A stretch of DNA of 6,696 nucleotides. Origin: Bryobacterales bacterium (GTDB taxonomy: Bacteria; Acidobacteriota; Terriglobia; Bryobacterales; Bryobacteraceae). The notes beneath the pieces are model-generated. The model made no database searches, was not told the origin of the DNA, and worked only from the letters and a program-made list of their open reading frames with translations. The translations under genes and the position numbers were made by a program. Within the stretch, counting starts at the first letter, position 1; every line of letters starts with the position of its first letter. This document shows, piece by piece, positions 1 through 6,290 of this stretch. The stretch covers positions 1 to 6,696 of the forward strand of contig JAOAPP010000679.1 of assembly GCA_025462985.1 (NCBI GenBank), given 5' to 3'.

Positions 1-879
1 AAAGTGGTAAGACACTCCGCTCACTCGGGAAGTTCGCCGTTGGAGTTCGCCCATTTCGGAATGCTTCTTCGAGGTAATTGCTGGCTCAGTGTTGAGGGCA
101 TTCCTGAGGCTTTGCCGCTTGCCGGGGGCGACTGCTTCCTGCTGGCGCCCGGAAGTTCTTACACGCTCCGGGACAACATCGGGACCTCCCCTCGAAGTTT
201 TTGTGAGGTTGCACCTCGACATGGCAGTCAGGTGATCCAGTACGGTGGCGGAGGAGCGCCAACCACCATCGTTTCGGGCTGGTTCCATTTCGACCGGGCC
301 AGCGTCAAGACGCTGAAGCGTTTACTGCCCTTGCTCATACTTGTGCGCGTTGATCAGGCACAGGGCTTGGCGCTGCACACGACGATAAACATGCTTGCGT
401 CCGAACTGGCGGAGCCGTCGCCCGGATCGGACCTAGTGGTCAACCGCTTGGCGGATGTCTTGTTCGTTCAATGCATCCGCGCATACTTTGGTTCACGGCC
501 TGAAACTTGTAGGAGCGGCCTGGGGCACGCGATTTTCGACCCGCAAATTGGAGTAGCTCTCAAATCAATGCATGAGAGAGTGGACTTCCCCTGGACAGTC
601 GAGTCGCTGGCCGCAGCTTGCGGTATGTCTCGTTCAGCGTTTGCGCTGAGATTCAAAGAGCTGGTTAGAGAAACACCGCTGGAGTACTTAACGAATTGGA
701 GGATGCAGAAAGCCACAGCATTCTTGCGCAAGGGGGACAAAAAGCTGTTCGAGGTGGCAAAGGCCGTTGGCTACGACTCCGACGCCGCCTTCAGCAAGGC
801 CTTCAGGCGGGTCGTAGGGGTCACACCCAGGGCGTATGGACGAAGTTCCGCGCCGTCCGTTGTGAGGATGAGCTACTGA
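1..879 (+). CDS. AraC-family transcriptional regulator with Cupin_6-type N-terminal domain, 5'-truncated
   Basis: This is a DNA-binding transcription regulator in the cytoplasm; its ligand and targets are unknown. The frame is open from base 1. A GTG at position 4 could start it, but the family normally has roughly 25-30 more residues before the RGxCWL motif (here RGNCWL, about residue 23 counting from the GTG), so the true start probably lies left of the window. The first ~165 residues match the cupin-type ligand domain of one AraC subgroup: CWLSVEG, then GGDCFLLAPGSSYTL, a GWFHFDR strand, LLPLLILV, and the NRLADVLFVQCIRAYF helix. Two helix-turn-helix units follow, at about 197-220 (SLAAACGMSRSAFALRFKE) and 246-275 (VAKAVGYDSDAAFSKAFRR, then GVTPRAY). 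The gene converges on nusB, and their ends overlap by 7 bp. Regulators of this subgroup often sit beside a redox-enzyme gene they control, but no such neighbour is visible here. The family call is firm; the target is not known. Confidence 0.9.
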   Translation, partial: KVVRHSAHSGSSPLEFAHFGMLLRGNCWLSVEGIPEALPLAGGDCFLLAPGSSYTLRDNIGTSPRSFCEVAPRHGSQVIQYGGGGAPTTIVSGWFHFDRASVKTLKRLLPLLILVRVDQAQGLALHTTINMLASELAEPSPGSDLVVNRLADVLFVQCIRAYFGSRPETCRSGLGHAIFDPQIGVALKSMHERVDFPWTVESLAAACGMSRSAFALRFKELVRETPLEYLTNWRMQKATAFLRKGDKKLFEVAKAVGYDSDAAFSKAFRRVVGVTPRAYGRSSAPSVVRMSY

Positions 880-1301
880 CCGGTTGTGGCGGTTTCGCGA
901 TGCACAGCATCCAGAATGCCGTTAATGAACGATAGCGATTCGTCGCCCGAAAACTGCCGCGCCAACTCGATAGCTTCGTCAATTACGACGGGCGCGGGCA
1001 CAGTATGCTGCATGAGTTCGTAGATCGCCAAACGTAGAATATTGCGGTCCACAGCGGCCATTCGTCCAAGCTTCCAGTTCTCTGCGCGGGATTCGATCAG
1101 CTTGTCAATTTCAGGCGACTTCTCAACGGTGCCCCGCACGAGCTCTTCCATAAACCTGTCGGGCTTAGGCTGGGTCTCGCTTTCTTCGGAATAAAGCGTG
1201 TCGTAATAATGCGAAATGGCGTGATCGATCGAATCCTTGCGCATGTCCCACTCGAAGAGAACCTGCAGAGCGCGCCTTCTGGATCTGTGCCGGGATGCCA
1301 T
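873..1301 (-). CDS. nusB: Transcription antitermination factor NusB
   Basis: NusB binds boxA RNA together with NusE (ribosomal protein S10) and helps RNA polymerase read through rRNA operons. At 142 residues it has the usual family length. The basic N-terminus (RHRSRRRALQVLFEWD, residues 4-19) fits the RNA-contacting first helix. Family blocks follow: LVRGTVEKSPEIDKLIE (55-70), DRNILRLAIYEL (85-96) and VIDEAIELARQFSGDES, then FINGILD (106-131). The ATG lies one base after the ribH stop (TGA-G-ATG), and an AAGGA about 11 nt upstream, inside ribH, can serve as ribosome binding site. ribH and nusB are therefore almost certainly cotranscribed and probably translationally coupled, a pairing common in bacteria. 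The stop codon lies inside the last codons of the convergent AraC-type gene. Confidence 0.96.
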   Translation of the reverse strand: MASRHRSRRRALQVLFEWDMRKDSIDHAISHYYDTLYSEESETQPKPDRFMEELVRGTVEKSPEIDKLIESRAENWKLGRMAAVDRNILRLAIYELMQHTVPAPVVIDEAIELARQFSGDESLSFINGILDAVHRETATTGQ

Positions 1302-1302
1302 C

Positions 1303-1776
1303 TCAGCGGGATTCCTTCAATTGCTTCAGCAGGTTTGCTAATTCGATCGCCACTTCGGCGGCTTCGGCACCCTTGTTCCCACTTTTGCCGCCGGCGCGAT
1401 CCATCGCCTGCTGCAGATCATCGGTTGTCAAAACACCGAAGGCAATCGGAACGCCGGTATCGAGACTCACCCTTTGTAAGCCGTCCGCCGCACCACCTGC
1501 CACGTAGTCGAAGTGCGGCGTATCGCCGCGGACTACCGCCCCCAGCGCGACGATAGCGTCGCAATGCCGCGCTAGAGATTTCGCCACGATCGGCAGTTCC
1601 CACGCTCCAGGCACTCTCACGAACGTCACGTGGTCGTGCGAGCATCCGTGTTTGGTGAGCACCTCTAGCGCACCCTTCGAAAGCTGCTCCGTGATGAATT
1701 CGTTGAACCTGCTAACGATCACTCCAATGCGCAGTCCGGTAGCGTCGAGAGAACCCTGGTGAGTTTTATATGACAT
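1303..1776 (-). CDS. ribH: 6,7-dimethyl-8-ribityllumazine synthase (RibH)
   Basis: Lumazine synthase condenses 5-amino-6-ribitylamino-uracil with 3,4-dihydroxy-2-butanone 4-phosphate, the penultimate step of riboflavin synthesis, in the cytoplasm and usually as a large oligomer. From the chosen ATG it has 157 residues, typical of the family. Visible motifs are GVIVSRFNEFIT (18-29), RVPGAWELP (54-62), ALGAVVRGDTPHFDYV (77-92) with the expected catalytic His88, GVPIAFGVLTT (108-118), and DRAGGKSGNKG with the substrate-binding Arg127 and Lys131. A GTG ten codons upstream (1806) would add MLSRSKTARF, which has no family match. I chose the ATG at 1776 because MSYKTHQGSLDATGLRIG resembles normal RibH N-termini. 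Neither start has a strong Shine-Dalgarno sequence. It is the first gene of a ribH-nusB unit and is divergent from lepA. No FMN riboswitch fits in the short leader. Confidence 0.96.
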   Translation of the reverse strand: MSYKTHQGSLDATGLRIGVIVSRFNEFITEQLSKGALEVLTKHGCSHDHVTFVRVPGAWELPIVAKSLARHCDAIVALGAVVRGDTPHFDYVAGGAADGLQRVSLDTGVPIAFGVLTTDDLQQAMDRAGGKSGNKGAEAAEVAIELANLLKQLKESR

Positions 1777-1850
1777 GAAACGAGCGGTCTTCGAACGAGA
1801 AAGCACGCGCTATGGGATAATTCGATTTTACCCCTCAGTTTACCGCACAC
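1777..1850. promoter_or_regulatory. Shared divergent promoter region of ribH-nusB and lepA
   Basis: These 74 bases separate two divergent start codons, so promoters for both directions should lie here or reach slightly into the genes. On the + strand, TGG-GATAAT (1813-1821) is an extended -10 match about 30 bases before the lepA ATG, with no good -35. On the - strand, TAAAAT (1830-1825) is a 5/6 -10 match about 50 bases before the ribH ATG, also without a clear -35. The two candidates overlap, so the two polymerases might compete. The assignment of the individual hexamers is tentative. Confidence 0.35.
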
Positions 1851-3662
1851 ATGGATCCCAGCCTCATACGCAATTTCTCTATCATTGCGCACATTGATCA
1901 CGGGAAGTCCACGCTCGCGGATCGCCTGCTTGAATACACCGGCGCCCTTTCGCAACGCGAAATGATGGACCAGGTACTAGATACCATGGACCTGGAACGC
2001 GAGCGCGGAATCACGATCAAGGCGCATGCCGTTCGTTTGAATTACACGGCGGACGACGGCAAGACTTACGAACTCAATCTGATCGATACGCCGGGACACG
2101 TGGACTTCACGTATGAAGTTTCGCGCAGCCTGCAGGCCTGCGAAGGCACGCTGCTGGTGGTGGATGCTTCGCAGGGTGTCGAAGCGCAAACGCTCGCCAA
2201 TACTTATCTGGCGCTGAGCCACGATCTAGAGATCGTACCGGTTATCAACAAGATCGACCTTCCCTCCGCGGAGCCCGAGCGCATCCGGGAGCAGATTGAA
2301 CAGGTGATCGGCCTGGACGCAACCGACGCCGTAATGGCGAGCGCGAAGAACGGCATCGGCATCAAGGAAACGCTCGAGGCTGTTGTCCGGCGTATTCCGC
2401 CGCCCAAGGGCGATCCGGATGCTCCTCTACGCGCTCTCATCTTCGATTCATGGTTCGATCCATACCGCGGCGTCATCATTCTCACGCGCATTGTGGACGG
2501 GACGCTGCGCAAGGGCCAGCGAATCAAACTCTGGTCCAACGGCAAGACATTTGAGGTGGATGGGGTTGGCTTCCAGTCGCCCAAGCCTGTGCCCTGCGAC
2601 GAACTCTCTGCGGGCGAGGCGGGCTTCCTGTTCGCCAACATCAAGACCGTGTCCGACGCGAAGGTAGGCGACACCATCATGGACGAGAGCAGCGCTACCT
2701 TGGAGCCCCTTCCTGGGTTCCAGGAAATCAAGCCGATGGTCTTCGCCGGCCTGTACCCGGTGGAGTCTCACGAGCACGGTCTGCTGCGTGACGCTCTGGA
2801 GAAGTTGCGGTTAAACGACAGCTCGTTCAGCTTCGAACCTGAGAGTTCAGCCGCGCTCGGGTTTGGCTTCCGATGCGGTTTCCTCGGGCTCTTGCACCTG
2901 GAGATCGTGCAGGAACGGCTGGAGCGCGAGTTCAATATCGATCTCATCACGACGGCCCCAGGCGTTCGCTACCGGATCACCACTACAGCGGATGACGTGA
3001 TAGAGGTCGATAATCCACAAAAGTTCCCTGATCCGTCCTCGATCCACAAGATCGAAGAGCCCATCATTGACGCAACAATCATCACGCGTGAAGACTTCCT
3101 GGGCGAGATCCTGAAGCTTGTGGAAGAAAAGCGCGGCACACAGAAGAAATTCGAGTACATCGGCGGCGGCCGGGTTCTGCTGCTGTACGAGTTGCCTCTG
3201 AACGAGATCGTGCTCGACTTCTATGACCGTTTGAAGTCGGCATCTCGCGGTTACGCCTCACTCGATTACCACTTGTCCGGCCATCGTGTTTCGCCGATGG
3301 TGAAGCTCGACGTGCTGGTGGCGGGAGAGCCGGTTGATGCGCTTTCCATGATCGTTCACCGTGACTTTGCCTATGATCGCGGGAAGCTGCTAATCGAGCG
3401 GCTGCGTAAACTCATCCCACGTCAGATGTTCGAAGTTGCTCTCCAGGCCGCGATCGGAAATAAAGTGATCGCCCGCGAGACCATCTCGGCTATGGGCAAG
3501 AACGTGCTTGCTAAGTGTTACGGCGGCGATATCAGTCGCAAGCGCAAGCTCTTGGAGAAACAAAAAGAGGGCAAGCGGCGGATGAAGCGCGTCGGACGCG
3601 TGGAGATCCCGCAGGAAGCATTCCTTGCTGTTTTGAAGGTCGGCAGCGACTCCGAAAAATAG
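1851..3662 (+). CDS. lepA: Elongation factor 4 (LepA), ribosome-associated GTPase
   Basis: LepA is a translational GTPase that acts on the ribosome; it has been linked to back-translocation and to 30S assembly and initiation. The 603 residues match the full family length. The GTPase motifs are complete: AHIDHGKST (13-21), RGITI (52-56), DTPGH (79-83), NKID (133-136) and SAK (164-166). The LepA-typical stretch [15 protein letters not shown] lies near 339-353. The unique C-terminal domain carries [21 protein letters not shown] from about 556, ending in [13 protein letters not shown]. The ATG is supported by the standard [16 protein letters not shown] beginning. No recognisable Shine-Dalgarno sequence precedes it (the upstream bases are pyrimidine- and AC-rich), so initiation probably depends on other leader features. 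It is transcribed alone in this window, divergent from ribH. It ends 6 bp from the stop of the convergent response-regulator gene. Confidence 0.98.
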   Translation: MDPSLIRNFSIIAHIDHGKSTLADRLLEYTGALSQREMMDQVLDTMDLERERGITIKAHAVRLNYTADDGKTYELNLIDTPGHVDFTYEVSRSLQACEGTLLVVDASQGVEAQTLANTYLALSHDLEIVPVINKIDLPSAEPERIREQIEQVIGLDATDAVMASAKNGIGIKETLEAVVRRIPPPKGDPDAPLRALIFDSWFDPYRGVIILTRIVDGTLRKGQRIKLWSNGKTFEVDGVGFQSPKPVPCDELSAGEAGFLFANIKTVSDAKVGDTIMDESSATLEPLPGFQEIKPMVFAGLYPVESHEHGLLRDALEKLRLNDSSFSFEPESSAALGFGFRCGFLGLLHLEIVQERLEREFNIDLITTAPGVRYRITTTADDVIEVDNPQKFPDPSSIHKIEEPIIDATIITREDFLGEILKLVEEKRGTQKKFEYIGGGRVLLLYELPLNEIVLDFYDRLKSASRGYASLDYHLSGHRVSPMVKLDVLVAGEPVDALSMIVHRDFAYDRGKLLIERLRKLIPRQMFEVALQAAIGNKVIARETISAMGKNVLAKCYGGDISRKRKLLEKQKEGKRRMKRVGRVEIPQEAFLAVLKVGSDSEK

Positions 3663-3668
3663 GCGCAG

Positions 3669-5048
3669 TCAGGCTTCGTCCTCGCGCTTCTTCAAGCCGT
3701 GGCGTTCCATGCGATAGATCAGCGTTTTGCGCGTGAGATCCAGGTATTGAGCGGCCTTTGTCTGATTGCCGTCAAACCGTTCCAACGCCTGTACAATCAG
3801 CTCCCGCTCCACCGCATCGAGGCTGATCGGCGTCGGCGGGAGCTCCAGCTGAATCGAGTTAAGCACTGGCTTCTCACGCCGTAACACTTCCGGCAGGTCC
3901 GCGACAGTCACCTCCGGACCCCGGCTGAGCACGATGATGCGCTCGATCACGTTCTCGACCTCCCGTATATTGCCGGGCCAGTTGTAACGGCTGAATAAGG
4001 ACAGAAGCGAACTTGGTAGCTGAAGCTCGGGCCTTTCATGCTTCTTGATGCCCCGCTCCCAGAACACTTGCACCAGGTCAGGAATGTCCTCACCCCGCTC
4101 CCGCAAAGGCGGCAGTGACATCGGAATCACGGCAAGCCGGTAATAAAGATCTTCGCGGAAATCGCCCTCCTCCGCCATACGGCGAAGATAGCGAATGGTG
4201 GCCGCGACTAATCGCACATCCACTTTCATCGGCTCGGTTGCGCCCAGTTTCTGAATCTCGCCTTCCTGCACAAGCCGAAGCAGCTTTACCTGCAGCTCCA
4301 ATGGAATCTCGCCGATCTCGTCCAGAAAGAGCGTGCCTCCGCTGCACGCTTCCACTTTGCCGGTCTTGTCCTGCTGCGCTCCAGTGAAAGCGCCCTTCTT
4401 GTACCCAAAGAGTTCCGACTCGAGAAGATCTCTGGGAATGGCGCCACAGTTGATGGCCATAAACGCTTTTTCCTTGCGAGGACTGTTGAAGTGGATCGCA
4501 CGCGCCAGCAGTTCCTTACCGGTTCCGGTCTGCCCTTCAATTAGCACCGTCGACGAACTTCGTGCGGCCCGCGCAGCGATGTCGAGGGTCGCCAGCAGCG
4601 ATCCAGAATGACCGATGATGCTCTCGAATCCGCTCTTCTCGTTCAACTGTTCGCGGAGCGTTCTCACTTCCTCCATCAGCCGCGACCGCTCCAGAGCCCG
4701 ATCGATCACCAGGATCAGCTCTTCGATACGGACCGGCTTCGTCAAATAGTGATACGCGCCCGCCTGCATTGCTTCCACAGCGTTCTCCACGGTCGCGAAT
4801 GCCGTAAGCATGATCACCTGAATTCCGGCATATTCCGTACGAATCCTTTTCAGCAGTTCCAAACCAGAGATGCCGGGCATTCGAAGGTCGGTCAGCACGA
4901 GATCGTAGGGTGACTTTGACAGTTGCGCCAAGGCCTCCTCGCCATCTTTTGCAGCAGTTACATTGAAGCCACGCCGCTCCAGTTGAACTTGTAGAATGCG
5001 GCGCAGGCTCTCTTCGTCGTCAACTACCAGAATGCGAGATGTCGTCAT
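3669..5048 (-). CDS. Sigma-54-dependent response regulator, NtrC/AtoC/ZraR type
   Basis: This is a cytoplasmic activator of sigma-54 RNA polymerase. When phosphorylated, its ATPase ring should open promoter complexes from an upstream enhancer. From the chosen ATG it has 459 residues in three domains. The receiver (5-118) has acidic Asp10/Asp11, phospho-acceptor Asp54 (TDLRMPG), Thr82 and Lys104. The AAA+ domain (142-372) has Walker A GQTGTGKE (172-179), the sigma-54 contact loop GAFTGA (219-224), Walker B GTLFLDE (238-244), arginine-finger region FREDLYYR (297-304) and sensor II WPGNIRE (357-363). The Fis-type HTH is at about 411-453 (GNQTKAAQYLDLTRKTLIYRM). Sensor I reads ATIRYL (283-288) instead of the usual ATNRDL. 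The start was chosen because its ATG overlaps the kinase stop (ATGA). A GTG 14 codons upstream (5090) would add residues with no family match. The neighbouring sigma-54 promoter at 6247 is the obvious target candidate. Confidence 0.96.
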   Translation of the reverse strand: MTTSRILVVDDEESLRRILQVQLERRGFNVTAAKDGEEALAQLSKSPYDLVLTDLRMPGISGLELLKRIRTEYAGIQVIMLTAFATVENAVEAMQAGAYHYLTKPVRIEELILVIDRALERSRLMEEVRTLREQLNEKSGFESIIGHSGSLLATLDIAARAARSSSTVLIEGQTGTGKELLARAIHFNSPRKEKAFMAINCGAIPRDLLESELFGYKKGAFTGAQQDKTGKVEACSGGTLFLDEIGEIPLELQVKLLRLVQEGEIQKLGATEPMKVDVRLVAATIRYLRRMAEEGDFREDLYYRLAVIPMSLPPLRERGEDIPDLVQVFWERGIKKHERPELQLPSSLLSLFSRYNWPGNIREVENVIERIIVLSRGPEVTVADLPEVLRREKPVLNSIQLELPPTPISLDAVERELIVQALERFDGNQTKAAQYLDLTRKTLIYRMERHGLKKREDEA

Positions 5049-6136
5049 GCGCTTCGGAAAGAGACCGCGGGCAACATCAAAGCGAAACACGCGCCCCTTG
5101 GGCCATTCTCCTCCAATACCAAATCTCCACCGTGCTGCTGCATAATTCGATAGGCGACCGGAAGCCCCAGGCCTGTGCCGTTCGCCTTCGTTGTGAAGAA
5201 TGGATCGTAGATGGATTCAACCGCGGCCTGCGGAATACCCGGACCGGTGTCACGAACACGAACAATCACCAGACCCTCTTCTACTTTGGCTGCCAACTCG
5301 ATTTTCCCGCCTTGCGGCATCGCCTGCACGGCATTCAAAAGGAGATTCAGCAGAACTTGCTTTATCTGTTCCGCATCGCACTCCAACGGCGGAATACCCT
5401 CTGCGATTCGCACACTGAATCCGACCAGGTGGCGCGCGGCCGTCTGCTTCACCAGCGCCTGAACAGATGCAATAAGCTCTGAAACAGTGACGGACTGCAG
5501 TTCCGGAGCGCGCGGCTTGGCGAACTCCAGGAAGTTTGTCACGAGGCGATTGAGACGGCGTGACTCCTTCACAATGATCTCTAGAAATTCGGTGCGCCGG
5601 TCTTCACGCTCCGGTTCCGCCTGAACCACGAGGGCAGCTCCTTCGATGGCTGCGAGTGGATTGCGAATTTCATGCGCCAGCCCAGCCGAGAGGTGCCCGA
5701 GCGCCGACATCCTGGCCGCACGCTTCACGTGTTCTAGATTCTTCTGTAACTCCTGGTGAACGAATTCGAGCTCCGCACGTGCGTGTTCGGTCTTTTCGCG
5801 TTGGCGTCGCTCCCGGTCAGCCAGAATTCCGGCAAGCAAGCCGACCATGCAGAACACCGCAGACTCCAGATAGCGATCGAGCACGTTTTGAGCATCTGGC
5901 GAATCGGCGTCATTCTGGGACAGGTACGAGACGCCTGAGAAGACCGCCGTGATCAGGCCGCCGAACCAGCCGAAACGAAGTCCGGCACTGATAATCGCAA
6001 GATAGTACAGCCGGTGTAAAACGTAATGCCAATGCTCCAGTCCTTCCGGCGTGAAGCGGACCGAGATGTCGATGGCAAGCACACCCACCGCAATTGAGAG
6101 CATGTGATAGATGCTCTTGTTCAACGTGCCAGTCAT
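5045..6136 (-). CDS. Membrane-bound sensor histidine kinase, NtrB/ZraS-like, partner of the adjacent NtrC-type regulator
   Basis: The kinase autophosphorylates on His and passes the phosphate to the regulator encoded directly downstream. In its 363 residues the N-terminus holds about four hydrophobic segments (roughly 10-28, 38-55, 57-73, 92-106) joined by short loops, with no room for a folded periplasmic domain. The YYLAIISAGLRFGWFGGLITAV stretch recalls the DUF4118/KdpD-like membrane module. A charged, probably coiled-coil linker (107-142) leads to HisKA with LAHEIRNP (153-160, phospho-acceptor His155). The HATPase domain has Asn268 in the N box (LLLNAVQAMP), DTGPGI (296-301), DPFFTTK (311-317) and GTGLGL (320-325), so it should be active. 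No PAS or GAF domain is visible. Its TGA overlaps the regulator's ATG by 4 nt, implying translational coupling. Only a weak GAGG lies upstream of its own ATG. The signal is unknown; the divergent carbonic anhydrase suggests CO2, bicarbonate or pH, which is only an inference. Confidence 0.94.
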   Translation of the reverse strand: MTGTLNKSIYHMLSIAVGVLAIDISVRFTPEGLEHWHYVLHRLYYLAIISAGLRFGWFGGLITAVFSGVSYLSQNDADSPDAQNVLDRYLESAVFCMVGLLAGILADRERRQREKTEHARAELEFVHQELQKNLEHVKRAARMSALGHLSAGLAHEIRNPLAAIEGAALVVQAEPEREDRRTEFLEIIVKESRRLNRLVTNFLEFAKPRAPELQSVTVSELIASVQALVKQTAARHLVGFSVRIAEGIPPLECDAEQIKQVLLNLLLNAVQAMPQGGKIELAAKVEEGLVIVRVRDTGPGIPQAAVESIYDPFFTTKANGTGLGLPVAYRIMQQHGGDLVLEENGPRGACFALMLPAVSFRSA

Positions 6137-6148
6137 CGAACCGAAGTA

Positions 6149-6180
6149 TGCCTCATTTGGCGCGCCGCTGCCTCAAATGA
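6149..6180. repeat. Inverted/direct repeat cluster, candidate activator (enhancer) site
   Basis: Arms TCATTTG (6153-6159) and CAAATGA (6174-6180) form a perfect 7-bp inverted repeat with a 14-bp spacer. The spacer start overlaps an 8-bp palindrome, GGCGCGCC (6159-6166). The same block contains a direct repeat TGCCTCA (6149-6155 and 6169-6175) with a 20-bp period, close to two helical turns. It lies about 94-121 bp upstream of the transcription start predicted from the sigma-54 promoter, within the usual range for NtrC-type enhancer sites. It also lies just upstream of the kinase start, so it could mediate autoregulation. A 7-bp inverted repeat of this kind could occur by chance in a gap this size, so the function is only proposed. 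Confidence 0.4.
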
Positions 6181-6214
6181 TCCAAGGCGGGCCGTCTGTT
6201 TCGGTTGTTTTGTA

Positions 6215-6220
6215 GTTATA
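6215..6220 (-). promoter_or_regulatory. Weak candidate -10 element for the histidine kinase-regulator operon
   Basis: On the - strand this reads TATAAC, a 5/6 match to the vegetative -10 box, about 80 bases before the kinase ATG. The best -35-like hexamer upstream (TTGAGA, - strand, near 6241-6246) is 20 bp away, longer than the preferred 17, so the pair is weak. It is the best vegetative candidate I found in the gap for the leftward operon. Confidence 0.2.
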
Positions 6221-6222
6221 AG

Positions 6223-6236
6223 TATTGTTATCAATA
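6223..6236. repeat. AT-rich short inverted repeat with an IHF-like half site
   Basis: TATTG (6223-6227) and CAATA (6232-6236) are perfect inverted arms around a 4-base loop, inside an AT-rich stretch of about 40 bp between the candidate enhancer and the sigma-54 promoter. TATCAA (6229-6234) matches the WATCAA half of the IHF consensus, but the TTR half is not present at the right spacing. A bend site here would suit looping of an enhancer-bound activator onto sigma-54 polymerase. The evidence is weak. Confidence 0.25.
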
Positions 6237-6246
6237 AGATTCTCAA

Positions 6247-6263
6247 TTGGTACGCCGTTTGCT
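6247..6263 (+). promoter_or_regulatory. Sigma-54 (RpoN) -24/-12 promoter of the carbonic anhydrase gene
   Basis: The bases TTGGTACG-CCGT-TTGCT match the consensus YTGGCACG-N4-TTGCW with one mismatch (T for C after TGG). The invariant GG (6249-6250) and GC (6261-6262) are exactly 10 bp apart. The predicted transcription start is near 6274, giving a leader of about 17 nt that includes the Shine-Dalgarno sequence at 6278. A rough estimate puts a match this good at well under 1% by chance in a 154-bp gap. The divergent genes next to it encode an NtrC-type sigma-54 activator and its kinase, which supports a functional promoter. Confidence 0.82.
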
Positions 6264-6277
6264 TATTAGGTTCACGC

Positions 6278-6285
6278 AAGGAAGG
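6278..6285 (+). promoter_or_regulatory. Strong ribosome binding site of the carbonic anhydrase gene
   Basis: AAGGAAGG ends 5 bases before the ATG at 6291 (AAGGA core at a spacing of 8). It is the clearest Shine-Dalgarno sequence in the window and fixes the carbonic anhydrase start. Confidence 0.75.
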
Positions 6286-6290
6286 CACCA

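Noticed and set aside
1777..1806. N-terminal extension of ribH from a GTG at 1806.
   Set aside because: The ten extra residues do not resemble RibH N-termini, and the GTG has no ribosome binding site; the ATG at 1776 gives the normal length.
2204..2731. Long open frame of 175 codons antisense to lepA.
   Set aside because: It is a low-complexity Ser/Arg-rich shadow of the lepA codon pattern, with no family motifs.
3671..3698. GGCTT/AAGCC inverted arms near the lepA and regulator stops, as a possible terminator.
   Set aside because: The stem is 5 bp with a loop of about 17, lies in the regulator coding end, and has no U-tract.
5049..5090. N-terminal extension of the response regulator from a GTG at 5090.
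   Set aside because: It would add 14 residues before a receiver domain that normally starts just ahead of ILVVDDE, and the ATGA overlap with the kinase stop gives a better start.
6170..6185. GG-N10-GC spacing on the - strand (TTGG to GCA) upstream of the kinase, a possible second sigma-54 promoter for autoregulation.
   Set aside because: Only the core dinucleotides and a few flanking bases match; the CACG and TT parts do not. About one such bare spacing is expected by chance in the gap.
6139..6206. Inverted arms AACCGAA (6139-6145) and TTCGGTT (6200-6206).
   Set aside because: The spacer is 54 bp, and a 7-bp inverted pair at any spacing is expected about once by chance in a 154-bp gap.
6275..6290. 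TGGTGCCTTCCTTGCG on the - strand resembles a -24/-12 element facing the kinase.
   Set aside because: Three of the seven bases in the TGGCACG half mismatch, and the sequence is the complement of the carbonic anhydrase ribosome binding site, which explains its composition.
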